From contig JAJEAG010000091.1 of assembly GCA_022824265.1 (NCBI GenBank), positions 1 to 61,441 on the forward strand: a DNA stretch of 61,441 nucleotides. Reading direction: 5' to 3'. Shown here piece after piece: positions 26,201-34,854 of this stretch. Made by a program: the position numbers and the translations under genes. This DNA is from Candidatus Poribacteria bacterium. GTDB lineage: Bacteria; Poribacteria; WGA-4E; WGA-3G. Position 1 is the first letter of the stretch. The number at the start of each line of letters is the position of its first letter. The notes below the pieces were generated by a model. It was not told where the DNA came from, made no database searches, and worked only from the letters and a program-made list of their open reading frames with translations.

Positions 26201-27004
26201 TCAACTGCCCGAATACCGTGCTAATTGCGGAAGATCATCCCAATCGCACTCCAAGCAGAAAAAACTTTTACCGATCCGTCTTACCTCACCGTTACATTCA
26301 GGACATGTGTTTGTTGGCTCGCTGACATCTGTATCGGTTTCAGAAGGTGGAAACATGAGCAGTTGTTGAATCGGCACAGCACTTTCTCTACTGGTGATAT
26401 CTTGTTGGACAGATTCAATTACTTCTTGTGCATTAAGATGGAAAGGTGGCGGGGCATTTTCAGTAAGATCAATGAATTTGCTTCGATAAAAACGGATACT
26501 TTCAATATCATTTACCCTACGCATGAAAACTGTGAATTTTTCTGGTGATACCAGATATGCAGACGAATCCTGTATATGATGTTTCGCGTTAAGGGAAAGT
26601 TCATACCCTTCATATTCAAAAACTGAATTTCCGTGTTCCATCCATGATGTATCTGGTGCATTTTGAAATACCTCATGAAGTTCATAGGAACGCGTTACTG
26701 AGAGGATTAAGGTATAACGTTGAAAGGGGTACTGAGAAAGTAGTTCAGTTGGGAGAAATGACCCTTGTTCAGAGGTTTGACGTAGAAATGTTGTAAATGC
26801 TTTGTATGCTGCATCTTCAGCCTCTTTCATAATAGCACGATTTTCTCGATGCATGTCATTCCTGTCTCTACCCGATTCAACGGTAATGGACTCATCAATG
26901 TACATTTCTGTCTCAACATGAACATCAATAACACTATTTTGATTTCTTAGCAGATGAAGTCGCAGAAACGGTTCATCAACAGTTTTGAGGACAAAAGGCA
27001 ACAT
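26201..27004 (-). CDS. Unknown protein with C-terminal zinc ribbon
   Basis: Not recognised. The protein has 267 residues without signal or membrane segments. The first 200 residues are mixed alpha/beta and fairly acidic. The C terminus holds a zinc ribbon, CPEC followed by FFCLEC, spaced like rubredoxin-type knuckles that bind nucleic acid or protein. AGGAG precedes the ATG. It is convergent with the PAP2-like gene and divergent from yebC. Confidence 0.75.
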   Translation of the reverse strand: MLPFVLKTVDEPFLRLHLLRNQNSVIDVHVETEMYIDESITVESGRDRNDMHRENRAIMKEAEDAAYKAFTTFLRQTSEQGSFLPTELLSQYPFQRYTLILSVTRSYELHEVFQNAPDTSWMEHGNSVFEYEGYELSLNAKHHIQDSSAYLVSPEKFTVFMRRVNDIESIRFYRSKFIDLTENAPPPFHLNAQEVIESVQQDITSRESAVPIQQLLMFPPSETDTDVSEPTNTCPECNGEVRRIGKSFFCLECDWDDLPQLARYSGS

Positions 27005-27088
27005 TTTATACTCCTAATACAGTAGATACGGCAATTTTAACATATTCTGTTGATGTGTTTCAATCTAATTGTCTATCTACATTTTGTT

Positions 27089-27117
27089 TTGTATCTTATG
27101 TGTCTATGTGCTATACT
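27089..27117 (+). promoter_or_regulatory. Sigma70-like promoter for the yebC-ruv operon
   Basis: TTGTAT (27089-27094), a 17-base spacer and TATACT (27112-27117) lie 100 bases upstream of yebC in the gap between divergent genes. Confidence 0.5.
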
Positions 27118-27217
27118 ATCTAAAGGTGTTTGTCGATGACACACCATCAGTTATATATGTCCCTGATACATATTGAATAACGAATAAGAAAAACAGAAAT
27201 AAGAAAGGACACAGACT

Positions 27218-27964
27218 ATGTCAGGACACTCTAAATGGTCAACGATAAAACATAAAAAAGCAGCGAATGATTCAAGACGTGGCAAACTATTTTCAAAATG
27301 TGTCAAAGAAATTACTGCAGCTGCACGGCTTGGCGGTGGTGATGTAGATATGAATCCGCGTCTTCGTACTGCGATAGCTTCAGCAAAGTCAAGTAACGTC
27401 CCCAATGACAATATTGAAAAGGCAATTTTACGTGGTACTGGTGAACTTGAAGGTGCATCTATAGAAGAAGTTGTATATGAAGGATATGGTCCGCATGGTG
27501 TTGCACTGATAATTGAAGTGATAACGGATAATAAAAATCGTGCCGTTGCCGATATAAGACATGTTCTTGGCAAGTATGACGGAAGTATTGGTGAGCGCGG
27601 TTGTGTTTCATGGGGATTCGATAAATGCGGTCTTATTGTTGTTGAAGCGGATAGCATAGATGAAGATGAACTTTTTATGCTTGCTGCCGATGCGGGTGCT
27701 GATGATATAACACCTATGGAGACTGCAATAGAAATCCTTACTCCGTTTGAGCAGTTTGATAAGGTTGTAACGGCAATACAATCTACTGAAGCAGACATTC
27801 AATTGGCAGAAATTAGCATGATACCTCAAAATACTGTAAAACTTGAAGGAAAAGCAGCAGAAAAGATGTTACGCTTGATGGAAGCACTTGACGAACTGGA
27901 TGATGTTCAGAAAGTGTATGCTAACTTTGATATTCCTGACGATATACTTGAGGCTGCAGCCTAA
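27218..27964 (+). CDS. yebC: YebC/PmpR (TACO1) family protein
   Basis: This 248-residue protein has the near-invariant start MSGHSKWSTIKHKKAANDSR and the segments NPRLRTAIASAKSSNVPNDN, YEGYGPHGVALI, and DGSIGERGCVSWGF. Members are described as DNA-binding regulators or as translation factors that ease stalling; the sequence does not decide between these. It is the first gene of the classical yebC-ruvC-ruvA-ruvB order, with ruvC starting 18 bases later. Confidence 0.95.
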   Translation: MSGHSKWSTIKHKKAANDSRRGKLFSKCVKEITAAARLGGGDVDMNPRLRTAIASAKSSNVPNDNIEKAILRGTGELEGASIEEVVYEGYGPHGVALIIEVITDNKNRAVADIRHVLGKYDGSIGERGCVSWGFDKCGLIVVEADSIDEDELFMLAADAGADDITPMETAIEILTPFEQFDKVVTAIQSTEADIQLAEISMIPQNTVKLEGKAAEKMLRLMEALDELDDVQKVYANFDIPDDILEAAA

Positions 27965-27982
27965 TTTTAGGATATTTTGTTA

Positions 27983-28483
27983 ATGATAATTCTTGGGATT
28001 GACCCTGGCATAGCAAACACTGGATATGGCATTGTTCAATCTAATGCAGCACGTAATCAACTCCTGCACTATGGGAGTATCAGAACTAAGTCAAAAACTC
28101 CATCAGAGATACGATTAAAAACGATATATGACAAAGTTATTAATCTTATAGAAGAATATGATGTTGAAGAAGTCGTTCTTGAGGATGTCTTCTTTAGTAA
28201 ACAAGTAAAAACGGCATTTATCCTCGGTGAAGCAAAAGGGATAATCAAGTTAGCAGCAGCAAATAGCAGGACTCCAGTGACTACATATACGCCCTTACAA
28301 GTGAAGACATCCGTTACCGGATATGGCAAAGCCCCCAAAACTCAAGTACAAAAGATGGTCCAGATGTTACTGAAACTGAAAGAATTGCCCACACCTGACC
28401 ATGCAGCAGATGCACTTGCTCTTACAATATGCCATGCTCGTTCCCATAAGTTAAACAGACTCCGTGAGAAACTTGAGGAATAA
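27983..28483 (+). CDS. ruvC: Crossover junction endodeoxyribonuclease RuvC
   Basis: RuvC cuts Holliday junctions made during recombination repair. From the ATG at 27983 it has 166 residues, with the RNase-H-like core: first acid in ILGIDPGIANTGYG, the catalytic Glu in VVLEDVFF, and the last acids in DHAADALALTICH. All four acids appear present. A TTG two codons earlier is a less likely start. It acts with the products of the next two genes. Confidence 0.95.
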   Translation: MIILGIDPGIANTGYGIVQSNAARNQLLHYGSIRTKSKTPSEIRLKTIYDKVINLIEEYDVEEVVLEDVFFSKQVKTAFILGEAKGIIKLAAANSRTPVTTYTPLQVKTSVTGYGKAPKTQVQKMVQMLLKLKELPTPDHAADALALTICHARSHKLNRLREKLEE

Positions 28484-28533
28484 CCTGCCTGAGTTGATAT
28501 ATCATTCCCAATCAATGAAAGGAACTCATCTGC

Positions 28534-29130
28534 ATGATTGCGCATTTAAATGGAACACTGGCACATATTGATTCGAAAGAGGTCGTTGTAGATGTAAACG
28601 GTGTCGGGTATACCGTTGATGTTGCGGAACGGACACTCGCAGAATTACCTTCCATCGGTGAACCTGTTACTTTTTATACACACTATATTCAAAATACACA
28701 AAATATAATCAAAATATACGGATTCACATCGCGAGATGCGCTAAAAATCTTTGAGTTGGCACTGACCGTCAAAGGTGTTGGACCTACATTAGCACAAAAT
28801 ATTGTAACAAGACTGTCTCCATCGCAATTTGTACAGGCTGTGCTCAAGGAAAATATACCAATTTTGAGACGTGTTCCACGACTGAGTGATGAACTTGCTA
28901 AGCTTATCATAATAAAACTAAAAAAGAATATTGCTAAAATCAAATTAGAAGAGAAATTTGAAGTGAGTGGAACATCTTCAATACATCAGGCAGTCATCAA
29001 TGTGCTTGTTAATCTTGGTGCTTCTGATCTTGAAGCGGAACAGGCATTCGAAAAAGCACAAGAAACACTCGGTGATTCTGCTGAACGCGAAGATTTAATT
29101 AGAGAAGCACTCCGATATATACGAAATTAG
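28534..29130 (+). CDS. ruvA: Holliday junction branch-migration protein RuvA
   Basis: RuvA (198 residues) binds the four-way junction and loads RuvB. Domain I is an OB fold (MIAHLNGTLAHIDSKEVVVD, NGVGYTVDV). Domain II has two helix-hairpin-helix motifs: VKGVGPTLAQNIV is canonical, but the second, VPRLSDELAKLII, has lost the usual IPGIG glycines. Domain III is the small C-terminal RuvB-binding module. ATGAAAGGA lies just upstream of the start. Confidence 0.95.
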   Translation: MIAHLNGTLAHIDSKEVVVDVNGVGYTVDVAERTLAELPSIGEPVTFYTHYIQNTQNIIKIYGFTSRDALKIFELALTVKGVGPTLAQNIVTRLSPSQFVQAVLKENIPILRRVPRLSDELAKLIIIKLKKNIAKIKLEEKFEVSGTSSIHQAVINVLVNLGASDLEAEQAFEKAQETLGDSAEREDLIREALRYIRN

Positions 29131-29161
29131 TCAATTATTATATTATGTCTTGGACTAAATA

Positions 29162-30202
29162 ATGGACAAATACGATATTCACGATAATTCAGAAGATGAA
29201 TTTAGTTATAGTCTACGTCCAGAAACATTAGATGAATTTATCGGACAAGATACTGCTAAAGAACAACTCCGTCTCCACATTGAGGCTGTAAAAAGTAGAC
29301 GAGAAGCAAACGGTAAAGAAGGCGCAAAAAGTAGAGATAATGTATTAGAACATGTCCTTCTCGTTAGTCCTCCCGGTCTTGGTAAAACTACACTTGCAAA
29401 GATAATTGCTAATGAATTTGGAACAAATTTCAAACAAGCAATCGGTCCTGTAATGGAACGTCTTGATCTCGCATCAACATTGACTAATCTTGAAGAAGGG
29501 GATATCCTCTTTATTGACGAAATCCACAGAATGAGAGCACAGATTCAGGAATCACTTTACCCTGTTCTGGAAGATTTTGTGTTGGATCTTCCAATAGGTC
29601 AAGGACCTGGTTCAGATGTAGTACAAGTTCCAATAGACCCATTTACCTTAGTGGGTGCAACAACACGCGAAGGGTTATTAACCGGTCCTTTTCGTGACAG
29701 ACTTGGAATCCACATACATCTTGATTACTACACACCTGAAGATATTCAGCAAGCCATCCGAATCAATAGTGCTAAACTGAACATAAAAACAGAAGAAGAA
29801 GCAGAATATGCTTTGGCGTTACGTGCACGCGGTACAATGCGAATTGCCAATAAACTGCTTGCAAGGGTCAGAGATTATGCACAAGTGAGAAGTGGTGGTA
29901 TATTGTCACTTGAGGTTGCATTGGAAGCATTGGAATTCTTCGGTATAGATGAGAAAGGGTTAAACGCTCAGGATTACGCCTATTTCAAAGCATTAATAGA
30001 TACTTTCAGTGGTCGTGCGGGACTAAGATCACTTGCTGTCGCTCTCAGTGAGGATGAACGCACTATATCCGAAGTATTTGAACCGTATTATATCAAACAA
30101 GGATTTCTAATGCTTACACCAAGCGGTAGAGTTGCAACTGAAGCTGCATACAAATACTTCGGTTATCCAACAGGTAATCAACCATCACTTTTTGATATTT
30201 AA
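29162..30202 (+). CDS. ruvB: Holliday junction helicase RuvB
   Basis: RuvB is the hexameric AAA+ motor for branch migration. It has 346 residues, the standard length. Walker A is SPPGLGKTTLAKIIA (Ser replaces the usual first Gly), Walker B ILFIDEIHRM, sensor 1 LVGATTREG, arginine finger GPFRDRLGI, and a C-terminal winged helix with FEPYYIKQGFLMLTPSGR. It lies 31 bases after ruvA. Confidence 0.96.
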   Translation: MDKYDIHDNSEDEFSYSLRPETLDEFIGQDTAKEQLRLHIEAVKSRREANGKEGAKSRDNVLEHVLLVSPPGLGKTTLAKIIANEFGTNFKQAIGPVMERLDLASTLTNLEEGDILFIDEIHRMRAQIQESLYPVLEDFVLDLPIGQGPGSDVVQVPIDPFTLVGATTREGLLTGPFRDRLGIHIHLDYYTPEDIQQAIRINSAKLNIKTEEEAEYALALRARGTMRIANKLLARVRDYAQVRSGGILSLEVALEALEFFGIDEKGLNAQDYAYFKALIDTFSGRAGLRSLAVALSEDERTISEVFEPYYIKQGFLMLTPSGRVATEAAYKYFGYPTGNQPSLFDI

Positions 30203-30241
30203 TTAATCTACGATTCAATCTATGTCGCTTATATCAGTTCT

Positions 30242-31270
30242 ATGAATCTCACAGATTTCGATTACGACCTACCTCCTGAAAGAATTGCACAAGTGCCACT
30301 AAGGAATCGGGATGCATCAAGACTAATGATTGTTAACCGCAGCACTCGTGAATTTCACCACACACATTTTTCAAAAATTGGGGATTACCTGCCAGATTCA
30401 TCTCTTTTAGTTTTGAACGACACGAAAGTTATACCGGCAAGGTTAATTGGAAATAAATCTGAGACTGGTGGGAAAATTGAACTACTTCTCATAGAGGAAA
30501 AAGAGCAAGATACTTGGGAAGTGTTAGCAAAACCACGTCGTAGTCTTCGAGTTGGAACAGTGATTGAATTTGGCAATGGAATACTGAAGGCAAAAGTTGT
30601 TGCTAAACCTGAGGAAGGTAATTGCAAAGTGCACTTTGTGTATCAAGGAGGGTTTTCAGAAATCCTTGCAGAAGTTGGCATGATGCCATTACCACCTTAC
30701 ATTCGTCGTCCTCCAAATCAGGAGGATACATTACGTTATCAATCTGTATATGCTTCTTCAGAAGGCGCAATTGCTGCACCGACCGCAGGTTTGCACTTTA
30801 CAAATGAATTACTGTCTAAATTAGAAGACATTGGGATAGATTCTGCAATGCTAACCCTGCATGTTGGAATTGGAACTTTTCAACCTGTCAAAGTAGTAAA
30901 CGTCAAAAACCACAAAATGCATGCAGAATATATACACATTACGGAAACAGAAGCAAAAAAAATAAGTAATGCTCGTGATGCGGATAGAAGGATAGTGGCT
31001 GTTGGCACAACTGTAGTCCGCGCGCTTGAAACTGCTGCTACAGATGGAACTATCAAGTCTTTTACAGGTGAAAGTGAATTATTCATATATCCCAGTTTCC
31101 ACTTCAAAGTAGTAGATGCGTTGGTAACAAACTTCCATCTTCCGAAATCTACATTACTTATGCTTGTTAGTGCTTTTGCAGATATACAACTTATAAAAGA
31201 TGCCTATAAGGAAGCACTCATACATGATTACCGATTTTTTAGTTATGGCGATGCCATGCTGATTCTTTAA
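30242..31270 (+). CDS. queA: S-adenosylmethionine:tRNA ribosyltransferase-isomerase QueA
   Basis: QueA moves the ribosyl part of SAM onto preQ1 in tRNA to make epoxyqueuosine. The 342-residue protein shows DFDYDLPPERIAQ, DASRLMIV, LVLNDTKVIPARL, LLIEEKEQDTWEVL, PPYIRRPPNQ, AIAAPTAGLHFT, LHVGIGTFQPV and the C-terminal NFHLPKSTLLMLVSAFA. The length is normal. It sits between ruvB and yajC, a common bacterial order. Confidence 0.96.
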   Translation: MNLTDFDYDLPPERIAQVPLRNRDASRLMIVNRSTREFHHTHFSKIGDYLPDSSLLVLNDTKVIPARLIGNKSETGGKIELLLIEEKEQDTWEVLAKPRRSLRVGTVIEFGNGILKAKVVAKPEEGNCKVHFVYQGGFSEILAEVGMMPLPPYIRRPPNQEDTLRYQSVYASSEGAIAAPTAGLHFTNELLSKLEDIGIDSAMLTLHVGIGTFQPVKVVNVKNHKMHAEYIHITETEAKKISNARDADRRIVAVGTTVVRALETAATDGTIKSFTGESELFIYPSFHFKVVDALVTNFHLPKSTLLMLVSAFADIQLIKDAYKEALIHDYRFFSYGDAMLIL

Positions 31271-31293
31271 TTAACAAGGAGAAATTTTTAACA

Positions 31294-31629
31294 ATGGAAA
31301 GTCTTACAAGTATACTTTTTATGGTTGTTCCGATGATCTTGATCTTGTATTTTCTGATGTTTCGTCCGGAACAAACAAGAAGAAAAAAACATCAAGCAAT
31401 GCTTGAAGGTCTAACAAAAGGTGATGAAATCGTAACAAATGGTGGGTTGCACGGTAAAATACTCGGTGTAACAAATGACAAGAAGATCGTTCTTCTCTCT
31501 GTCGGAGAAATAAACAATCAGGAGGTGAAGGTTCAAATATCGCTAAGTGCAGTCGCTTTTCTCAAAAAGGGTGGTGAACTTATTGGAGAAGCACCACGGG
31601 GACCTGCAGATACATCAACTATGGGATAA
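31294..31629 (+). CDS. yajC: Preprotein translocase accessory subunit YajC
   Basis: This 111-residue single-pass membrane protein of the SecDF-YajC complex has one N-terminal helix (ILFMVVPMILILYFLMF) followed by RPEQTRRKKHQAMLEGLTKG, DEIVTNGGLHG and a small beta domain. It assists Sec-dependent export. AAGGAG precedes the ATG. secD and secF, which often follow, are not here: the next gene is convergent. Confidence 0.95.
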   Translation: MESLTSILFMVVPMILILYFLMFRPEQTRRKKHQAMLEGLTKGDEIVTNGGLHGKILGVTNDKKIVLLSVGEINNQEVKVQISLSAVAFLKKGGELIGEAPRGPADTSTMG

Positions 31630-31633
31630 CTCA

Positions 31634-32275
31634 TTAAAGTGGAATAGCGTGTGCTAACAATAGTTTATAGCACACACCTTCATAACTCATCATACGCGCG
31701 CAGTTTTTTTCAGGAACTATAAGTAGATCATTATGGTGCAAAACAATACTAACTGCATCCTTTTCATAGTCATCAACCTGTAGCGTTACTGATCCTGTTC
31801 CATCTTTAAAACGATACAAACAAATTGCTTCTCCTGCAATTTCATTTGAGAAATCGTTTTCACGAATGCGAAGAAGATAATTTGTATCAGTTACTATCTC
31901 TCCTGCATCTAATATAACTGCTGCTATATCAGCATGTGATAGGGTTTTACATACTGCAATTTCAACTCGGTCTGTGTTGGTTATAACTTCATAGGTAGTA
32001 TGGTGAGGTATATATGCAATACATGCATCACCATCAAATACATCCGATCTGTTACCCAATATACCGTTAGCTTTGTTCCCGTTATGACCGACTAACAAGG
32101 TGCATTGTCCACCTAACGCAATTAGTGCAACTTCACAGTCATCAGAATGATCAAAAAAGGTAGATTGTGGGGCAAGGTTGAGAATACCGAAATGCAGTTT
32201 GCTGATTCCAAATTCACCAGACGTTGTTAGGTTAGCAAATCCTTCAGTGAAGGTGTATCGTTTTGTAAGATACAT
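31634..32275 (-). CDS. KduI/IolB-like cupin protein, short form
   Basis: This 213-residue beta-rich protein resembles the first half of 5-deoxyglucuronate isomerase (IolB) in SDVFDGDACIAYIPHHTTYE and VEIAVCKT. IolB is about 270 residues and binds its metal through a PPHKHD segment, which is not seen here. It is therefore probably a shortened or divergent family member with no assured isomerase activity. It starts four bases after the maf stop, so it is probably co-translated with maf; the pairing is unusual. Confidence 0.6.
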   Translation of the reverse strand: MYLTKRYTFTEGFANLTTSGEFGISKLHFGILNLAPQSTFFDHSDDCEVALIALGGQCTLLVGHNGNKANGILGNRSDVFDGDACIAYIPHHTTYEVITNTDRVEIAVCKTLSHADIAAVILDAGEIVTDTNYLLRIRENDFSNEIAGEAICLYRFKDGTGSVTLQVDDYEKDAVSIVLHHNDLLIVPEKNCARMMSYEGVCYKLLLAHAIPL

Positions 32276-32279
32276 TAGG

Positions 32280-32858
32280 TTAAAAATCCATTAGTTGCTC
32301 CACAAGACTTGCAAGTGGAAGTCCAACAACATTGAAATAACAACCCTCAATTCGTTTGACAAATGCAGCACCTCTTTCTTGAATCCCATAAGCACCAGCC
32401 TTATCTGATGGTTCTCCAGATTTTATATAGTTTCCTATTTCTGCTTTTTGGAGCTGTCTGAAATATACTTTAGTTACTTCTGCCCAATTCTTCTCTTGTC
32501 CTTTCTTGAGGTTTATCAACGATACACCTGTCACGACATCGTGGCATTTCCCGCTTAGTCGTGATAACATCTTCATCGCATGTTTATCGTTATTAGGTTT
32601 ACCGAGTAATTCGTTCTCAAACGAAACCAATGTGTCAGCACCAATAACTATCCCATCAGTATACCGTTCAGCTACATCTCTTGCTTTTAAAGAGGCAAGT
32701 TTTTGCGTAACTGATTCAGGAGACATGTCTTGATGTTGTTCTGTTTCTTGAATTTCGCTGGGATATACCTCAAAAGTTAGACCAATTTGAGATAATAAAG
32801 CAGCGCGCCGTGGAGAGGCTGATGCCAAAATGAGACGTGTGTTGTTTAGGATAGGCAT
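32280..32858 (-). CDS. maf: Maf-family nucleoside triphosphate pyrophosphatase
   Basis: Maf proteins hydrolyse non-canonical or excess nucleotides (dTTP/UTP type) and protect DNA. The 192-residue protein has LILASASPRRAALLSQIGL, GADTLVSFENELLGKP, LSGKCHDVVTGV, and SDKAGAYGIQERGAAFV with the catalytic Asp and Lys region. It is the middle gene of a tight three-gene minus-strand operon. Confidence 0.93.
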   Translation of the reverse strand: MPILNNTRLILASASPRRAALLSQIGLTFEVYPSEIQETEQHQDMSPESVTQKLASLKARDVAERYTDGIVIGADTLVSFENELLGKPNNDKHAMKMLSRLSGKCHDVVTGVSLINLKKGQEKNWAEVTKVYFRQLQKAEIGNYIKSGEPSDKAGAYGIQERGAAFVKRIEGCYFNVVGLPLASLVEQLMDF

Positions 32859-32865
32859 AGCACTG

Positions 32866-33141
32866 TTATTTCAAACAATACCATTGATCGCTGTTTCTGT
32901 TTTTAATCATTAAGAGATTTGCTGCAATTAATTCTGAGATACCACTATCTATATCACTCTTTGAAAATCCAATTTTTGACAGAAGTTTATCTCGATTCGG
33001 TGTACGAAACCACTCAGATTGCTCGCGAGAATCTGTTTTTGTTTGAAAAACTTCCAGAGCACAATATAGACGTAAAGTTTTTTCAGATAGTCCGACAAGG
33101 GGATTTACTTTAGAATAGTATTCTCTCGAATGATTTTGCAT
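32866..33141 (-). CDS. Small winged-helix-like protein
   Basis: A 91-residue protein. The segment TPNRDKLLSKIGFSKSDIDS followed by GISELIAANLLMIKN has the helix-turn-helix and wing pattern of winged-helix proteins, ending with a strand (QWYCLK). It may bind DNA, but the family was not identified. AAAGGA precedes the ATG, and the stop is seven bases before maf, so it heads that operon. Confidence 0.6.
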   Translation of the reverse strand: MQNHSREYYSKVNPLVGLSEKTLRLYCALEVFQTKTDSREQSEWFRTPNRDKLLSKIGFSKSDIDSGISELIAANLLMIKNRNSDQWYCLK

Positions 33142-33314
33142 TTCTATGTCCTTTTCATTATATATTTTTAGTGTCTATTCAAATAAACGCATCTATCATA
33201 AGTAAGTTACAAAATGCCTCTTTAACACAAGCAGGGATATATAGTTCTCAGATATAGTTCTCAGAATATCTGATCCAGTATTAGGCAAACATGAATATTG
33301 AAAATATGTATATT
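33142..33314. other. Intergenic leader, no gene seen
   Basis: AT-rich sequence upstream of the minus-strand operon. A short direct repeat of ATAGTTCTCAGA occurs at about 33240-33262. No promoter stands out. Confidence 0.3.
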
Positions 33315-33605
33315 AACGTGAGTTCGGAATAAGTAACTTACGGAATCGGCTGAATCCACATCCTAAATTCCATTGTCACTGTTTTATGTAGAAGCATCCG
33401 AATTTTCAGAGTCATTCTTGACCAAATAGGTCGTAATAGTCCTGTAAAACCTTACTGAATATAGGTTTGTGGCACATGATAAAATTGTGAAAAATTTCCT
33501 CTGACTCTGAAAACTCTGAATCTTTAGAACGTAAGTAATGTAAATATCATCATTTCAAAGGGTTTCCTACTGGCATACAATACTATCATTAATCGAACTC
33601 ACGTT
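33315..33605. repeat. MITE-like element with 12-bp terminal inverted repeats, copy 1
   Basis: The ends are AACGTGAGTTCG (33315-33326) and CGAACTCACGTT (33594-33605). The 291-base body encodes nothing and folds back on itself: CCGAATTTTCAGAGTCA near 33398 pairs with TGACTCTGAAAACTCTGAA near 33500. A second copy lies at about 45040-45302, with well-conserved interior and right end but no left terminal repeat. Confidence 0.75.
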
Positions 33606-33735
33606 ATATCACAATTTTGAAGAGAATTAACTGACAATCCCACTGCTTTACAATAACGGTTGGTATTTGGAGGTATTTTGTCGTATAATTATAAGACTGA
33701 CTCAGTGGTGGTCAGGTTCTTATCAAGGGTCAGGT

Positions 33736-33929
33736 ATGCCATACAAAACACATAAAATCACATTAACTCCAACTTCTAAGCAAAGGCGTTGGTTTGCCCA
33801 GCAATGCGGTTATGCGTGATTTGCATATAACCGAGCGTTAGCAGATTTTAAGACAGGCTTAGCTCAAGACACCTTCCAATCTTGGCAAATAACAATCATT
33901 CTACAAAACAACAAAACAACTTCAATTTG
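33736..33929 (+). pseudogene. TnpB N-terminal remnant (IS200/IS605 family)
   Basis: From the ATG at 33736 the frame reads MPYKTHKITLTPTSKQ, WFAQQCGYA, a TGA, then FAYNRALADFKTG. This is the typical start of TnpB, where the TGA replaces the Arg of the usual YARFAYN (CGA to TGA). After SWQ the similarity ends and the frame closes, so only about 60 codons remain. The upstream 33660-33735 may hold the left end of the element. Confidence 0.75.
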
Positions 33930-33955
33930 ACAAATTGGTTGTATGATGGTAAAAT
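33927..33955 (+). promoter_or_regulatory. Sigma70-like promoter
   Basis: TTGACA (33927-33932), a 17-base spacer and TAAAAT (33950-33955) lie about 80 bases upstream of the GGGP-synthase-like gene. The -35 box falls at the edge of the tnpB remnant. Confidence 0.55.
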
Positions 33956-34034
33956 TGTTTAGTTTTATATAGATAGGATAGGTATAGCATTTAACCAGAA
34001 TATTCGGAATTAGCAGACTAAGGAATATAGGCAT

Positions 34035-34781
34035 TTGGCATCAAAATGTGTTTTACAATATCTACGTGAGGTACTTGAGAAGCAAAATGCAGGTTATCTC
34101 GTTCTAATTGATCCTGAAAAATGTGAGATAGATAGATGCCCTAAACTTGCACGAGAAATAGAACGAGCAGGTGTAGATGCTATCTTACTCGGTGGGAGTT
34201 TATTGACATTAGACCTGCATCCCTTTGCTGAAACACTAAAAACAGAAACTGATCTACCAATCATCCTTTTCCCAGGGGATTCAATGCATCTAACTGCCCA
34301 TGCAGATGCAATCCTGTATACAAGTCTTATAAGTGGAAGAAATCCAAATTACCTTATAGGTGAACAAGTAAAAGCAGCACCATGGATACAGCGATATGGC
34401 TTGGAGCCTATCCCCACAGGATACATTCTCATTGATGGTGGTAACCGATCTGCAGTTGAATTTATGAGTGGAACTGCCCCTATTCCCCGAGAAAAACCCG
34501 ATATAGCAGCCCCGCACGCACTTGCTGCACAATATCTTGGGATGCAGTTAGTCTATTTAGAAGCAGGAAGTGGTGCCGAGTACCCTGTGCCTAATCTAAT
34601 GATAAAATCCGTAAAATCTCAGATTGACATCCCATTAATAGTTGGGGGTGGTATCAGGGATCCAGAATGTGCAGCTGAAAAAGTAAGGTTTGGTGCTGAT
34701 TTCATAGTTACAGGTAACATACTTGAAAAATGCGGTTCCTTTGAGTTAATGAAACAGTTTGCCGATGCTGTTCATGGTTAA
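34035..34781 (+). CDS. Geranylgeranylglyceryl phosphate synthase (PcrB/GGGPS) family protein
   Basis: The family joins sn-glycerol-1-phosphate to a polyprenyl diphosphate, the first committed step of archaeal ether lipids; bacterial members make related compounds. The 248-residue TIM barrel has LVLIDPEKCEIDRCP, ILLGGSLLT, PIILFPGDSMHLTAHADAIL, TGYILIDGGNRSAVEFMSG, VYLEAGSGAEYPVP, LIVGGGIRDPECA and VTGNILEK. Glycerol-phosphate and phosphate-binding loops are intact, and its length and motifs resemble the archaeal/Bacteroidetes group. The start is TTG with AAGGA upstream. Chaperone genes grpE and dnaJ follow. Confidence 0.88.
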   Translation: MASKCVLQYLREVLEKQNAGYLVLIDPEKCEIDRCPKLAREIERAGVDAILLGGSLLTLDLHPFAETLKTETDLPIILFPGDSMHLTAHADAILYTSLISGRNPNYLIGEQVKAAPWIQRYGLEPIPTGYILIDGGNRSAVEFMSGTAPIPREKPDIAAPHALAAQYLGMQLVYLEAGSGAEYPVPNLMIKSVKSQIDIPLIVGGGIRDPECAAEKVRFGADFIVTGNILEKCGSFELMKQFADAVHG

Positions 34782-34854
34782 GTTGTATATCTAACTTAAT
34801 ATTAGACAACACATTTAACATAGAAAGTAAAGAATCAGAAAGAGGTAATTCATT

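Noticed and set aside
33817-33819. TGA in the TnpB fragment as a selenocysteine codon
   Set aside because: It replaces an Arg (CGA to TGA), the frame is truncated soon after, and TnpB has no reason to use Sec.
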